From positions 1,674,001 through 1,738,000 of the forward strand of contig NZ_CP171363.1 of assembly GCF_046523945.1 (NCBI RefSeq): 64,000 nucleotides of DNA. The letters are read 5' to 3'. A model generated the notes under the pieces. That model was not told the DNA's origin, did no database searches, and worked only from the letters and a program-made list of their open reading frames with translations. Below are positions 28,479 through 37,758 of this stretch, piece by piece. Every line of letters starts with the position of its first letter. Position 1 is the first letter of the stretch. A program made the position numbers and the translations under genes. The stretch comes from Faucicola mancuniensis (GTDB lineage: Bacteria; Pseudomonadota; Gammaproteobacteria; Pseudomonadales; Moraxellaceae).

Positions 28479-29699
28479 ATGAAAAATCAGCCAAATTCCA
28501 TCACGCCAACACCCTCAAAAATCTTTGTCATCATGATTATCATAGCGATTATTTTATTGGCAATCAATATGCGATCGCCGATTATCGGTTTTGGGGCGGT
28601 GGCACATTTGGTACAGGCGGATTTGGATTTGTCCACTAAAACCATCGGCATGATAGGGGCAATTCCGATGATTGCCTTTGCGACCAGTTCGTTTATCGCT
28701 CCCAAAATTTCGCAAAAAATCGGACTGGAAACCACGCTTTTTATCGCCAGTGTGTTGTTGGCTTTGGGAATTTTTGGGCGAGTTTGGCAGTTACATTTTG
28801 TTGGGCTACTCATGGGAACGGTGCTGTTATCGCTTGCGATTTCGCTTGGTAATGTGCTTGTGCCTGCGGTGATAAAAAAATATTTTCCCAACAAAATTAG
28901 CTTAGTGACAGGTATGTATTCTTTGACTTTATCGGTGATGGCAGGCGTGTCGGCAGGGATTGCGATGACTTTGGTCAGTTTTAAAAATTGGCAATTTGCG
29001 TTAGGCAGTTGGGGAATGGTGTCTATTTTGGCAAGTTTTGCGTGGTTGTTTATTGTGTTAAATACGCAAAAAAATCAACAAAATTTTGTCAAAATCACCG
29101 AAACGATTGCCAAAAATCAAAACAAAATTTCGGTCTGGCAAATGCCGATGGCGTGGTTTATCAGCATATTTATGGGTGTGCAGTCGCTGTTGTATTATAC
29201 GCTTGCGTCATTTTTGCCAAGTTTGTTAATTGATAAGGGTTTGAGCGAGCAACAAGCGGGCAATGTGGGTATGTATTTTCAGTTGATGGCGTTTCCGTCC
29301 ATTGTGCTTTTGACAAAATGGGTCGGGCGTGGCGGTAGCTTGCGGTTGATGGCGGTGTTGGCAAGTGTTGTCAATTTGCTTGGTGTGGTCGGTTTTGGTT
29401 TTTTGTCCAATCAGTTGGCGTGGTTGTGGTCGGTGAGTGCAGGTTTTGGTTGTGGGATTATTTTTACCTTGTGTTTGATGTTGTTTACCATCAAAGCCAA
29501 TAATAGTGAACAAACTGCCGAACTTTCAGGCATGGCTCAAAGCGTGGGTTATAGCATTGCGATTTTTGGACCATTATTGACAGGTTGGCTCAAAGATATG
29601 TCAGGCGGTTGGATGTTGCCAATGATGTTGTTAAGCGTTTTAATGGCAATCAATTGTGGATTTGCGTGGCTTGCAACGCAAAACAAATCTTTGTCTTAA
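28479..29699 (+). CDS. CynX/NimT-family MFS transporter
   Basis: A 406-aa major-facilitator protein with about 12 membrane spans. The first span contains LLAINMRSPIIGFG, typical of the CynX/NimT (cyanate, 2-nitroimidazole) branch. RKS-type loop residues and GRGGSLRL between helices 8 and 9 are present. The substrate is unknown. A MITE-like inverted repeat starts 35 bases after the stop. Confidence 0.85.
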   Translation: MKNQPNSITPTPSKIFVIMIIIAIILLAINMRSPIIGFGAVAHLVQADLDLSTKTIGMIGAIPMIAFATSSFIAPKISQKIGLETTLFIASVLLALGIFGRVWQLHFVGLLMGTVLLSLAISLGNVLVPAVIKKYFPNKISLVTGMYSLTLSVMAGVSAGIAMTLVSFKNWQFALGSWGMVSILASFAWLFIVLNTQKNQQNFVKITETIAKNQNKISVWQMPMAWFISIFMGVQSLLYYTLASFLPSLLIDKGLSEQQAGNVGMYFQLMAFPSIVLLTKWVGRGGSLRLMAVLASVVNLLGVVGFGFLSNQLAWLWSVSAGFGCGIIFTLCLMLFTIKANNSEQTAELSGMAQSVGYSIAIFGPLLTGWLKDMSGGWMLPMMLLSVLMAINCGFAWLATQNKSLS

Positions 29700-29733
29700 T
29701 TTATAGTAAAAGAGCCTTTAAAATACTACGTTT

Positions 29734-29835
29734 CCGTTCGTGGTGAGCTTGTCGAACCATGAGCGGTTTTCCACTTCGCTACGCTACGTCTTGCGAAACA
29801 GTGTTTCTCACCTTCGATAAACTCAGGGCGAACGG
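29734..29835. repeat. Inverted-repeat element (CCGTTCG...CGAACGG)
   Basis: The left arm CCGTTCGTGGTGAGCTTG and following bases (29734-29758) and the right arm (29811-29835) are imperfect inverted copies of about 25 bp around a 52-bp core. The arm is a form of the widespread proteobacterial repeat CCGTTCG-x-CTGAGCTTGTCGAA. Open frames across it are an annotation artefact. It lies between the CynX-type gene and the holA 3' end. Confidence 0.75.
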
Positions 29836-29871
29836 TTTTCTTTAATAAATTATAGTTTGGGAAGAAGTCTA

Positions 29872-30903
29872 TTATATTTGGCGAAATAATTTCACCCCAG
29901 CCACCGACAACGCCAACTGATACAACAATTCCCAAGCGGGCTGCTGTACAAGCCCTTTAATCGCTTGGTCGCATTGGTATAACATCGTCGTCCAATTGCC
30001 AAAATCTGTGGCATTTTTAAAATGCCGATTTAACGCATTTTGGTACAAGCCTTGTTTGTTTTGCCAAATGCCCAATTCTGTAAAATTTTGTCCACTTGCC
30101 AAACCTTGCAACGTTCGCATATCTTTGGCAATCACCCATAACACAAGACTTTCAGGCTCTTCGGCGTGTTTTAAATGATTTAGAATATCCACCACTTTTT
30201 TGCCATCACCGCTAAGCATGGCATCGGATAAATCAAAAGTAGTAAAATGCGACTGACTGACCAAACCGTCTTGCAACTGCATTTCATCAAGCATTACAGA
30301 TTCATTTGTACTGTTGCCAAAAGCAGGATTGTACAAAAATGACAACCGCCAAAGCGTCTGATACGCACTTAATAGGTTGTGTTCGGTGTGGTGCATGAGC
30401 TGTTGCCAAGCGTTTTGGGAAAGGGCAATGCCAAAATTTTTGGCTTGGGCGTTTAAAATGTCAAAGCGTTGTTTTTCTTGATACAGTTGGCAATCAATCA
30501 CATGACCACGCTCGGCAAATGCTTGAAAAAAAGCAGTTTTTTGGCTTTTTTTGTCAATTTTATCCATCAACACAACCAAACAATTATCGTTATTTTGTTC
30601 GGCAAAAGTTTGTAATTGTGCCAGACTGTCTTTGTCAGGTTTGTGATTGCCTTGGGTGATAATCACTTTTTTATCATCAAATAATGACAAGCTGTTTAGC
30701 TCGCTCAAAACTTCTTGCCAAGACTTGCTACTGGTGATATCCATACGGCTCACCGACATGGACGCAGATTGCCAAAGCGGGCGAAATCGCTCAATCAGCC
30801 ATTGCGGTAACAAGGGTTCATCGCCATGCAAAAGCCAAAGCCCTGTCGCAGGGGCGTTCATATTTTGAGCAAGTTCAAAGGCTTTTAAAAAAGACTGTTG
30901 CAT
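29872..30903 (-). CDS. holA: DNA polymerase III delta subunit
   Basis: A 343-aa protein of normal length. HolA is the wrench of the clamp loader that opens the beta ring. Family features are LLHGDEPLLPQWLIERF near the N-terminus, VVLMDKIDKKSQKTAFFQAF, and the C-terminal helical collar domain (LKHAEEPESLVLWVIAKDMR). It follows lptE by 46 bases, the conserved lptE-holA pair. It is the last gene of a six-gene minus-strand run. Confidence 0.93.
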   Translation of the reverse strand: MQQSFLKAFELAQNMNAPATGLWLLHGDEPLLPQWLIERFRPLWQSASMSVSRMDITSSKSWQEVLSELNSLSLFDDKKVIITQGNHKPDKDSLAQLQTFAEQNNDNCLVVLMDKIDKKSQKTAFFQAFAERGHVIDCQLYQEKQRFDILNAQAKNFGIALSQNAWQQLMHHTEHNLLSAYQTLWRLSFLYNPAFGNSTNESVMLDEMQLQDGLVSQSHFTTFDLSDAMLSGDGKKVVDILNHLKHAEEPESLVLWVIAKDMRTLQGLASGQNFTELGIWQNKQGLYQNALNRHFKNATDFGNWTTMLYQCDQAIKGLVQQPAWELLYQLALSVAGVKLFRQI

Positions 30904-30949
30904 GGGTGCGGTTAAAAATTTGATAATTTTTTTAAAAAAATATGTAAAG

Positions 30950-31507
30950 TCAAGGATTTGTGTTATTCGTTATCAACGCATTGCTATTCACCTGTGGCAA
31001 ACTTAACGCCATATATTGGTCGGCGATACGCTCGGCTAGGTTGTCATACAGCCAATTTTGGATTTGGTCGGCTTGCGGATTGTCAATATTGACGCTGGCT
31101 TGGTCGTATTGGTAGCTACGTTGGACTTGTATGGTATTGGTTTTATTGATAATTTTGCCATTTTGTAAAACGTGATAAGTAACATCAGCCGACATTACCA
31201 TACGGATTTCGGTCAAAACGCCACGCAGTTGAAAATTTTGCAAACGAATATTTTTTACTTCAATACTTGGGGTTTGGCTGTTTGGGGTATTATTGTCAGT
31301 TGTGGTTTTGATGGCAAGTAGGCTAAATTTACCATTTAACGCATTTTTTAAAGCGATATCCGCTCGGCTATTGCCAAAAATCAAGGTGGTAGTGGGAATG
31401 TTTTGCGACATTGGCGTTTGATAACCACGCAAATGAAAACCGCAAGCCGTCATTTGTAAGCCCAAAATACCGACCAACATTGCCGAAAAAAAATGCTGTT
31501 TTGCCAT
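30950..31507 (-). CDS. lptE: LPS-assembly lipoprotein LptE
   Basis: A 185-aa outer-membrane lipoprotein that plugs LptD and helps insert lipopolysaccharide. It has a signal peptide ending in MTAC (Cys22), directly followed by the diagnostic GFHLRGY. The C-terminal helix (DNLAERIADQYMAL) also fits the family. The tail is short and Asn-rich. ATG 31507 follows a GAGAAAA site. The upstream partner found in many genomes, leuS, is absent here; a small membrane protein takes its place. Confidence 0.92.
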   Translation of the reverse strand: MAKQHFFSAMLVGILGLQMTACGFHLRGYQTPMSQNIPTTTLIFGNSRADIALKNALNGKFSLLAIKTTTDNNTPNSQTPSIEVKNIRLQNFQLRGVLTEIRMVMSADVTYHVLQNGKIINKTNTIQVQRSYQYDQASVNIDNPQADQIQNWLYDNLAERIADQYMALSLPQVNSNALITNNTNP

Positions 31508-31528
31508 AAATTTTCTCTTTTTTCGCCT

Positions 31529-31882
31529 TTAACCAATCAACAAATTCACGCCTTGACGAATACCAAAGCCCAGCCAATACAAAATATTTGCCATCACAAT
31601 CATGGTAACAATGGTGGCAACAAGGCGAATACTCGCAGGTTGTTGCACGGGCGAATTGTCAGGGTCGCTTGCTGACAGTTGGGCGATGGCTTGGTCTTCT
31701 AGCTTGATATACATCATGCGTAACACGCTGTGAATGATGATAAACACAGGAATACAAGTCCAAATCACCAACAACGCACCGACCAAAAAATTTAACAACA
31801 AGGCAATGTTGCTGATTAAATTGATGGTTTTGCCTTTTGGTGTTTGGCTCACATCAGGGCGATTGGCTAACATTGGATTCAT
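31529..31882 (-). CDS. Small membrane protein of unknown function
   Basis: A 117-aa protein with two or three predicted spans (about 25-55 and 88-112) separated by a charged loop. The pattern NLISNIALLLNFLVGALLVIW is clearly hydrophobic. No family recognised. It lies 21 bases upstream of lptE, so it is cotranscribed with it and with holA. ATG 31882 or Met4 are both possible starts. Confidence 0.7.
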   Translation of the reverse strand: MNPMLANRPDVSQTPKGKTINLISNIALLLNFLVGALLVIWTCIPVFIIIHSVLRMMYIKLEDQAIAQLSASDPDNSPVQQPASIRLVATIVTMIVMANILYWLGFGIRQGVNLLIG

Positions 31883-31914
31883 ATTTTTGCCTGTTTTTTT
31901 GTTTTTAAGAAGTT

Positions 31915-32301
31915 TTATATTTCAGTTATTGCCAAAATATTTTTAAGCAGTTGTTTTTGCTCTGGGCTTGGGCTGGCGGTTTGGATAGACATCAGTTGTC
32001 CCATATCGCCATCAACACGGATTTTACCTGCCATAAAGGCTTCCATAGCATAATTCATATCACGTTCTAAAAATACTTTTTTTAGGGTGTTAGTGTCAAG
32101 GTTTAATGTCGTTAAAGCACCGTCTTTTGTGCCTTGATGAATGACACCGTCATAAAATGATGCACCGATGGTTTCGTTATTATCAGTTACGTTTAAATTG
32201 ATAGACAAATTTTTGATAGCAGGTGGCAAGTTTAAATCGCCTGCTTGTGCGGTTAAATCGTTTACTTGGTTAAACCAATCTTGAGATAAAAATTTTGCCA
32301 T
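31915..32301 (-). CDS. SCP2 sterol-carrier-domain protein
   Basis: A 128-aa protein consisting of one SCP2-type lipid-binding domain. Typical features are GASFYDGVIHQGTKDG and AMEAFMAGKIRVDGDMGQLM, the latter being the well-conserved end of the fold. These domains bind lipid-like ligands in a hydrophobic cavity. Bacterial single-domain members include UbiJ/UbiT-like proteins, but I cannot assign a pathway. ATG 32301 has AAGGAAA upstream. It belongs to the minus-strand run holB to holA. Confidence 0.8.
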   Translation of the reverse strand: MAKFLSQDWFNQVNDLTAQAGDLNLPPAIKNLSINLNVTDNNETIGASFYDGVIHQGTKDGALTTLNLDTNTLKKVFLERDMNYAMEAFMAGKIRVDGDMGQLMSIQTASPSPEQKQLLKNILAITEI

Positions 32302-32394
32302 GAGAATTTCCTTTATAAAAGTTTAAAAACAGCGATTATAACACGAAAATGGCGATTTTTTGTTATTTTTGGTAGTCGTTAGTTGGTTATCAAA

Positions 32395-32742
32395 TTATAG
32401 GGTAAAGGTTGGTTTATCACCGCTTAATTGCCCTGCTAACAAACGCTCAATTTCGTTTTTGATACGTAAACCTGCTTCGTCTTTGCTTAATTGCAACGCA
32501 TAACCTGCGGGGCGATTGCCTTGACTGCGATGATGTACCCAGACGACTTTACCATTTAACGGCATACGTTCGCTACTACCTGGTAGGGTAATGGTGATAA
32601 AGGTCTGAGCTCCAAGGGTTTGCTCTTGGGTGCTGGGCACAAAAATTGCCCCATTTTGCATATAAGGCATATAACTTGCGTAAAGTTTTTCAACGGTATC
32701 ATAGTTAATCGTGGTAATACCGCCACGAGAAGGCATTGCCAT
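32395..32742 (-). CDS. pilZ: PilZ-domain protein, type IV pilus biogenesis
   Basis: A 115-aa single PilZ domain. It starts with residues similar to Pseudomonas PilZ, has PLNGKVVWVHHRS and RPAGYALQLS, and lacks an obvious RxxxR c-di-GMP motif. This matches the founding PilZ group, which binds the pilus ATPase PilB and FimX-type proteins and not c-di-GMP. Its position directly after holB is the same as in Pseudomonas, which supports the assignment. ATG 32742 has AAGGAAAT before it. Confidence 0.85.
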   Translation of the reverse strand: MAMPSRGGITTINYDTVEKLYASYMPYMQNGAIFVPSTQEQTLGAQTFITITLPGSSERMPLNGKVVWVHHRSQGNRPAGYALQLSKDEAGLRIKNEIERLLAGQLSGDKPTFTL

Positions 32743-32777
32743 GGTATTTCCTTTTTAAAAAATTGATAAAGATTATT

Positions 32778-33908
32778 TTAACACAATTGCATTGCATTTA
32801 TTAGTTTATCATAACACAATTTATCTTGAATATGTTGCCGTCTATCTTGCCAAATTTGTTCAATAACATTTTGTAATGACAAAATGCCAAGCATTTTTGG
32901 CATAGGTTGCAGTTTATCCCAATTTAAATCACTTTGAAGGCTTGGTAACTGATTGACAATGTAGCCCACTTCTATCAACATAATTTGGGATAAGTACAAA
33001 AAATCGCTTAAACTTAAATTTTTTTGCCAATAATCGCTTGCTTGAATGGGTGTTCGGTTGCCAGAACGCACCGCTTGCCAGCTATTTATCCACATTTGGC
33101 GGTGTTGATACCATTGGCTGTGCAACATATCCATTGCCACAAATGGGGCATAAGACGACAGATGATTGACTTGTTCTAAGTCGGTTAAATGGGCATTTGG
33201 TAATTGGTTTTGCATAAAATTAAGCGATTGATGGGGCAAAATATGACTGACTTTAAACGACTGCAAACGTGAACGAATGGTCGGCAATAGCTGTGATGGC
33301 GTATCGCTTAGCAAAAACATCAGCACATTGTCGGCAGGTTCTTCCAAAGTTTTTAACAAAGCATTGCTCGCCCCAAGCGTCATCTGGTCGGCTTGGTGAA
33401 TCACCACGATTCGCACGCCATGACTGGACTGCTGTACAAAAGGTTGCATAGTTCGGATATCGTCAATTTTGATGGTGGTCGTGGCTTGGTGCGTAGGGCT
33501 TTCATCAAGGATTTGATTTTTTTTGGGCGATTTTTCTGCTTCTAATAATGGTTTTGGCAGTTGGTACAAATTTGGGTGCGTGTTGGCAATCAGCCATTGA
33601 CAGCTTTCACAATGTCCGCAAGCGGTCTGCATGTCGTGTTTTTGGTTATTTTGACAAAACGCCCACGCCACAAAACGATACACAAATGCCCGCTTGCCTG
33701 TGCCTGCATTGCCACCGATTAAAATGGCGTGGGGCAAGGCTTTTGTTGAATTTTGGTAATGATTTGTAAAATATTGCCAAGTGTCTTTTTGCCAAGGCAA
33801 CAGTTCGGCAAAAAGCCAAGATTGTACGGTCGTTTGCAAAACAGGGTCTGGCTGATGATAATGCACAAAAGAATTGTCTGGCGTGTTTAGATGGTCAGTT
33901 GTTGTCAT
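32778..33908 (-). CDS. holB: DNA polymerase III delta-prime subunit
   Basis: A 376-aa clamp-loader stator subunit. It shows the modified P-loop GGNAGTGKRAF, a zinc module (CGHCESCQ), and the sensor region SNALLKTLEEPADNVLMFLLSD with TIRSRLQSF. Delta-prime does not hydrolyse ATP but holds the loader. I place the start at ATG 33908; a TTG at 33932 would add eight residues. It heads the run holB-pilZ-SCP2-membrane-lptE-holA, which puts two clamp-loader subunits in one run. Confidence 0.93.
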   Translation of the reverse strand: MTTTDHLNTPDNSFVHYHQPDPVLQTTVQSWLFAELLPWQKDTWQYFTNHYQNSTKALPHAILIGGNAGTGKRAFVYRFVAWAFCQNNQKHDMQTACGHCESCQWLIANTHPNLYQLPKPLLEAEKSPKKNQILDESPTHQATTTIKIDDIRTMQPFVQQSSHGVRIVVIHQADQMTLGASNALLKTLEEPADNVLMFLLSDTPSQLLPTIRSRLQSFKVSHILPHQSLNFMQNQLPNAHLTDLEQVNHLSSYAPFVAMDMLHSQWYQHRQMWINSWQAVRSGNRTPIQASDYWQKNLSLSDFLYLSQIMLIEVGYIVNQLPSLQSDLNWDKLQPMPKMLGILSLQNVIEQIWQDRRQHIQDKLCYDKLINAMQLC

Positions 33909-34039
33909 TTTTGGTAATTTTTTGTATAACAAGTTTGTATTAAATCATAGTTTGTTGCAAAAAAATAGTGGATTTTTTGTCAAAAGTAGATTAAATTTTC
34001 CCTTTTTATTGTAATCAATCTTTTATTAAGGCTTTTATT

Positions 34040-36334
34040 TTGACAACCATTTTAAATAACAACGATAATAATAACAGCACCGTCATAACGCTACAACGTG
34101 AGCTTGCTCGTATTTTACAAGAAATCACGGACAATCAAAGCACGCCTGACGTGAAAATTTTTAAACAATTGTTAGACAATCTGCGTGAAAACAGCGATGA
34201 CGAAAGCAGTGCAAATGAACATATGTCTATTTTTGTGCGTTTGTTACGAGAGAAAAAGGCATGGGCTGATGGATTGAGTGTGTTTTTGCTCAATTTGATT
34301 GCACAATACAGACAGACGGCAGTTTATACCGATATGGGTATTTTGTCGGATGAAAGTTTTTTATCGCAGTTTCATTTGTTATTGGGTCAGCGTATTTTAC
34401 CACCTGTTCCAGATGATAAAGAGTTGGTAACGCTATTTCATTTACTTTTTAACAAAAAAAATCATGAGTGGATAAAGCTGATTAACGAGCGTTGGTGGCT
34501 TGAGTTGGTGTTGCTGTTAAATCCACCTGTTGGCACCGAAAAAATTGTCAATCAATTAAAACAAAATATTTTAAAAGCGATTGTGATTTTGTCGCACCGC
34601 ATCAGTGGTGTGGGTTTGCACGCTGATATGTTAAAAGTTTTTCCCAATCCGCAGTCCAATCAGCACACTTTTATTGAAATCAATCACGAAGTGCGAGAGT
34701 TTATTGAGCATTATGAAAGTAATCATTTGGTTGAAGACAACCATGCGTTGCCTGTAGAACCTGCCGATAGCAGTCAGATTTTTGTTTTGACCGACCAAGC
34801 CGAAGTGATTTTGCAAAATATTCGCAAACGTATTCACAAAACAGGGATTACCATTCGCACGACCAATATGTTGGTGCGTTTGGAACAAAGTATTCACCGT
34901 CTTGAGCTGTTATTAACGTTGTTATCATCGGATAGAAATAGCCAAAAAAAGGCGTTGGTAGAACTGATTCATACGTTATATGAAGGGTCGTATAATCGGG
35001 GTAGTTTTAAATATTTATTTAGTATTAACACGGCATTGCTATCTCGTAAAGTTACCGAAAATGCCAGTAAAGTCGGCGAGCATTATATCAGTACCGATAC
35101 TAAAGGCTACCAAAAAATGTACAAAAAAGCCGCCATTGGGGGCTTGTTAATTGGTTTTATGGCATCGCTCAAAGTGTTGGCAGGTAGTCTTGATGTGGCG
35201 TTGTTTGGTGTGGCTTTTATTTATAGTATGATTTATGGTTTGGGCTTTGTGTTGATTCACATTGTTGGCGGTACGGTTGCGACCAAACAGCCTGCGATGA
35301 CGGCGGATGCGATTGCATCCACCATTTCAGAGACGACAGGGCGAAAAGCAGGGCAAATGACCAAGCTTGCCGAGCTTGTCGTGGATATTTTGCGAACGCA
35401 GTTTATTGCGATTATGGGGAATATTTCTATCGCCATGCCGATTGCGTTGGGCATTTCGTTGTTTTGGTATTTTGTGATTGGTGAACCGTTTACCAGTATC
35501 AAAAAAGCCGACCATTTATTACATGATTTAAATCCGTTTACTTCGCTTGCGATATTTCACGCAGCGATTGCAGGCGTGTATTTGTATATTTCAGGCTTGA
35601 TTGCAGGGTATTATGATAACTTAGCGGTGCATAGCCGTATCGGTGAACGTCTGCGAGCCCACCCAAAACTCAAATCATGGGTTCGCCCAGACCGCTTAGA
35701 ACGCTTTAGCCATTTTATAGAAAGCAATCTGGGTGCGATTATGAGTAACTTTTTATTTGGCGTGTTCTTGGGAAGTACAGGCACGATAGGCATTATTTTG
35801 GGCTTGCCGTTAGACATTCGCCACATCGCCTTTTCATCTGCCAATTTTATTCACGGTATTTTTAATATGTATGCCAACACAGGCATTGTCCCTGAGATTG
35901 GCGTGATTTTGGTAAGTTTGTTTGGCGTGATTGTCATTGGCATGATTAACTTGTTGGTGAGTTTTTCATTGGCGTTGGTTACGGCACTACGTGCGCGTAA
36001 TGTCAAAATGTTTGAATGGAAATATCTATTTGGACTGGTATCATCGCACTTTTTTAACCAACCATCAGACTTTTTTATCCCACGTAAAGAACCGATGAAA
36101 TACGCCCTTATTGATAACGATGGCAATGTGATTTATTTTGATGACAAACATGAAAAACACGAAAAAACAGAAAAACCCGAGCCAAAATCTGAGCTAAGCC
36201 CAGCCGAAAAATTGGCAAAAGTAGAAAAATTATCGCAAAGCGAAATTGACGAAAAAAAACAAGCCATCAAAGACAAAGCTGTGGAAAAAATCTTAGAACC
36301 AAACAATCACACAAACCCAAAATTACCAAAATAA
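34040..36334 (+). CDS. Multi-span membrane protein of the Gcr 'site-specific recombinase' family
   Basis: A 764-aa protein. The N-terminal half (1-370) is soluble and helical. The C-terminal half has about six to eight membrane segments (e.g. GGLLIGFMASLKVLAG, MPIALGISLFWYFVI, GVILVSLFGVIVIGMI). It ends in a charged Lys/Glu-rich tail (from about 705). It resembles proteins annotated as site-specific recombinase Gcr (SpecificRecomb family) in Neisseria and Moraxella. A polytopic membrane protein without a Tyr or Ser recombinase motif is an unlikely recombinase, so I treat the name as unreliable. The start TTG 34040 has AAGGC eight bases upstream. Confidence 0.75.
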   Translation: MTTILNNNDNNNSTVITLQRELARILQEITDNQSTPDVKIFKQLLDNLRENSDDESSANEHMSIFVRLLREKKAWADGLSVFLLNLIAQYRQTAVYTDMGILSDESFLSQFHLLLGQRILPPVPDDKELVTLFHLLFNKKNHEWIKLINERWWLELVLLLNPPVGTEKIVNQLKQNILKAIVILSHRISGVGLHADMLKVFPNPQSNQHTFIEINHEVREFIEHYESNHLVEDNHALPVEPADSSQIFVLTDQAEVILQNIRKRIHKTGITIRTTNMLVRLEQSIHRLELLLTLLSSDRNSQKKALVELIHTLYEGSYNRGSFKYLFSINTALLSRKVTENASKVGEHYISTDTKGYQKMYKKAAIGGLLIGFMASLKVLAGSLDVALFGVAFIYSMIYGLGFVLIHIVGGTVATKQPAMTADAIASTISETTGRKAGQMTKLAELVVDILRTQFIAIMGNISIAMPIALGISLFWYFVIGEPFTSIKKADHLLHDLNPFTSLAIFHAAIAGVYLYISGLIAGYYDNLAVHSRIGERLRAHPKLKSWVRPDRLERFSHFIESNLGAIMSNFLFGVFLGSTGTIGIILGLPLDIRHIAFSSANFIHGIFNMYANTGIVPEIGVILVSLFGVIVIGMINLLVSFSLALVTALRARNVKMFEWKYLFGLVSSHFFNQPSDFFIPRKEPMKYALIDNDGNVIYFDDKHEKHEKTEKPEPKSELSPAEKLAKVEKLSQSEIDEKKQAIKDKAVEKILEPNNHTNPKLPK

Positions 36335-36376
36335 TTTATAAAAATAAGTTGATAAATTTGTAAAAAAGAGAAAGTT

Positions 36377-37147
36377 ATGCCAAACAAAACGATGAAACCC
36401 ACCGAACTTACCAACTGGCTAGATGAGCTATTAAAAGCGGACGAATTTCAAGACTATTGCCCCAATGGACTGCAAGTGGATGCCGATACGCCCATTTCGC
36501 ATATCGTTACAGGCGTAACCGCCAATCAAGCCTTGATTGATAAAGCGATTCAAGCCAATGCCCAAGCCATCTTGGTACATCATGGCTATTTTTGGAAAGG
36601 CGAACCTAGCCCACTCACAGGCATGAAAGGCAAGCGTATTCGCACCCTTTTACAAAACAATATTTCACTGATTGGCTATCATTTGCCATTGGACGCACAC
36701 CCCATTTTTGGCAACAACGCCCAACTTGCCAAAGCCTTGGGTTTAACTTTAACAGAAGCCTTATACCCACACGAAAAAAATCCTGTCGGCAATATCGCAA
36801 CGCTGGACAAGCCCATGCCAGTCGCTGATTTTATCCAAAAAATTGAAACGTCTTTGGGACGTAAGACCCTACATTTGTCAGGCAATAACAAAACCATCTC
36901 ACGCATTGGTATTTGTACAGGTGGCGCTCAAGACATGATTGAGCAAGCCATCAAACAAGGCTGTGATGCTTATATCTCGGGCGAAGTGTCCGAACGCACC
37001 ACCCACATCGCAAGCGAAATGGGCATAGAATATTTTGCCTGCGGACATCATGCGACCGAACGTGGCGGTGTCAAGGCATTGGGCGAATATGTGCAAGAAC
37101 AATTGGGCTTAAAGGTCAGCTTTATTGATATTGACAATCCTGTTTAA
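36377..37147 (+). CDS. Nif3-like dinuclear metal-centre protein
   Basis: A 256-aa protein of the Nif3/YbgI family (often labelled GTP cyclohydrolase type 2-like). Metal-binding residues are in ILVHHGYFW (His-His), YHLPLDAHP and FACGHHATERGG (His, Glu). These proteins form hexameric rings with two metals per subunit; the biological role is unsettled. ATG 36377 has AGAGAAAG upstream. It lies 42 bases after the Gcr-family gene and may be cotranscribed with it. Confidence 0.88.
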   Translation: MPNKTMKPTELTNWLDELLKADEFQDYCPNGLQVDADTPISHIVTGVTANQALIDKAIQANAQAILVHHGYFWKGEPSPLTGMKGKRIRTLLQNNISLIGYHLPLDAHPIFGNNAQLAKALGLTLTEALYPHEKNPVGNIATLDKPMPVADFIQKIETSLGRKTLHLSGNNKTISRIGICTGGAQDMIEQAIKQGCDAYISGEVSERTTHIASEMGIEYFACGHHATERGGVKALGEYVQEQLGLKVSFIDIDNPV

Positions 37148-37758
37148 TTGATTTTTTCAATAATAAAATTTTGTTTTTATAATTATAAATTAAATTGTTG
37201 AATTTTATAGATTTAATTAAAAAACAGCCGTAATTTTACCGATATTTTACAAAATTTACGCAAAATAACATGACGACCAAAATCATTTGTAATAAAATAT
37301 GTCAAGTTATGTATTGCCATGCTTTGCCAAGATATCGCATGACATACGTTGATAGAGGTTAAATTTTATTTTTGGATAAGTGGTATTGTTTGATTTAGGC
37401 ATAATACAAAAAACACCACGCAATAGAATGCGTACCCACATACAGACAGTGCTACGAACCGTATCCTTAAATTGACCGTATATAGTATTTTATTTTTTTA
37501 TGATTGGATAATTTTTTACCCTGTGTAGGAAATTATCACCGTCATAGGTTTAAAAAGAGGTAACCAGTTTATCTCTTTTTTTAGCGTTAAATGGTAACGA
37601 CCTATTTTGGATGAGAACACTTTTTGGATAGTTGTAATTATCAAATATTGTTGAGCTTTTGATAATTTCAAAAATGCGTTCATTAACCGTTTTCATTTGG
37701 CATAGTTCATATTATATAATTTAACGCTCGCAACGTATGTGTGCAAACGGAGCTACAC
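37148..37758. other. Long AT-rich intergenic region upstream of the MltF-like gene
   Basis: 611 bp with no convincing open frame. It contains an internal intrinsic terminator at 37553-37582, about 180 bases before the next gene. Two slightly less AT-rich segments (about 37290-37350 and 37420-37470) could be structured. This suggests an unannotated small RNA or a leader with attenuation. No known RNA family was recognised. Confidence 0.4.
37554..37582 (+). terminator. Orphan intrinsic terminator
   Basis: AAAGAGGTAA and TTATCTCTTT form a 10-bp stem with one G-U wobble and a five-base loop, followed by Ts. No gene ends just before it; the nearest upstream plus-strand stop is about 400 bases away. 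Confidence 0.75.

Noticed and set aside
29726..29935. 69-codon frame across the inverted-repeat element and holA end
   Set aside because: It is created by the repeat arms; similar frames appear wherever this repeat occurs.
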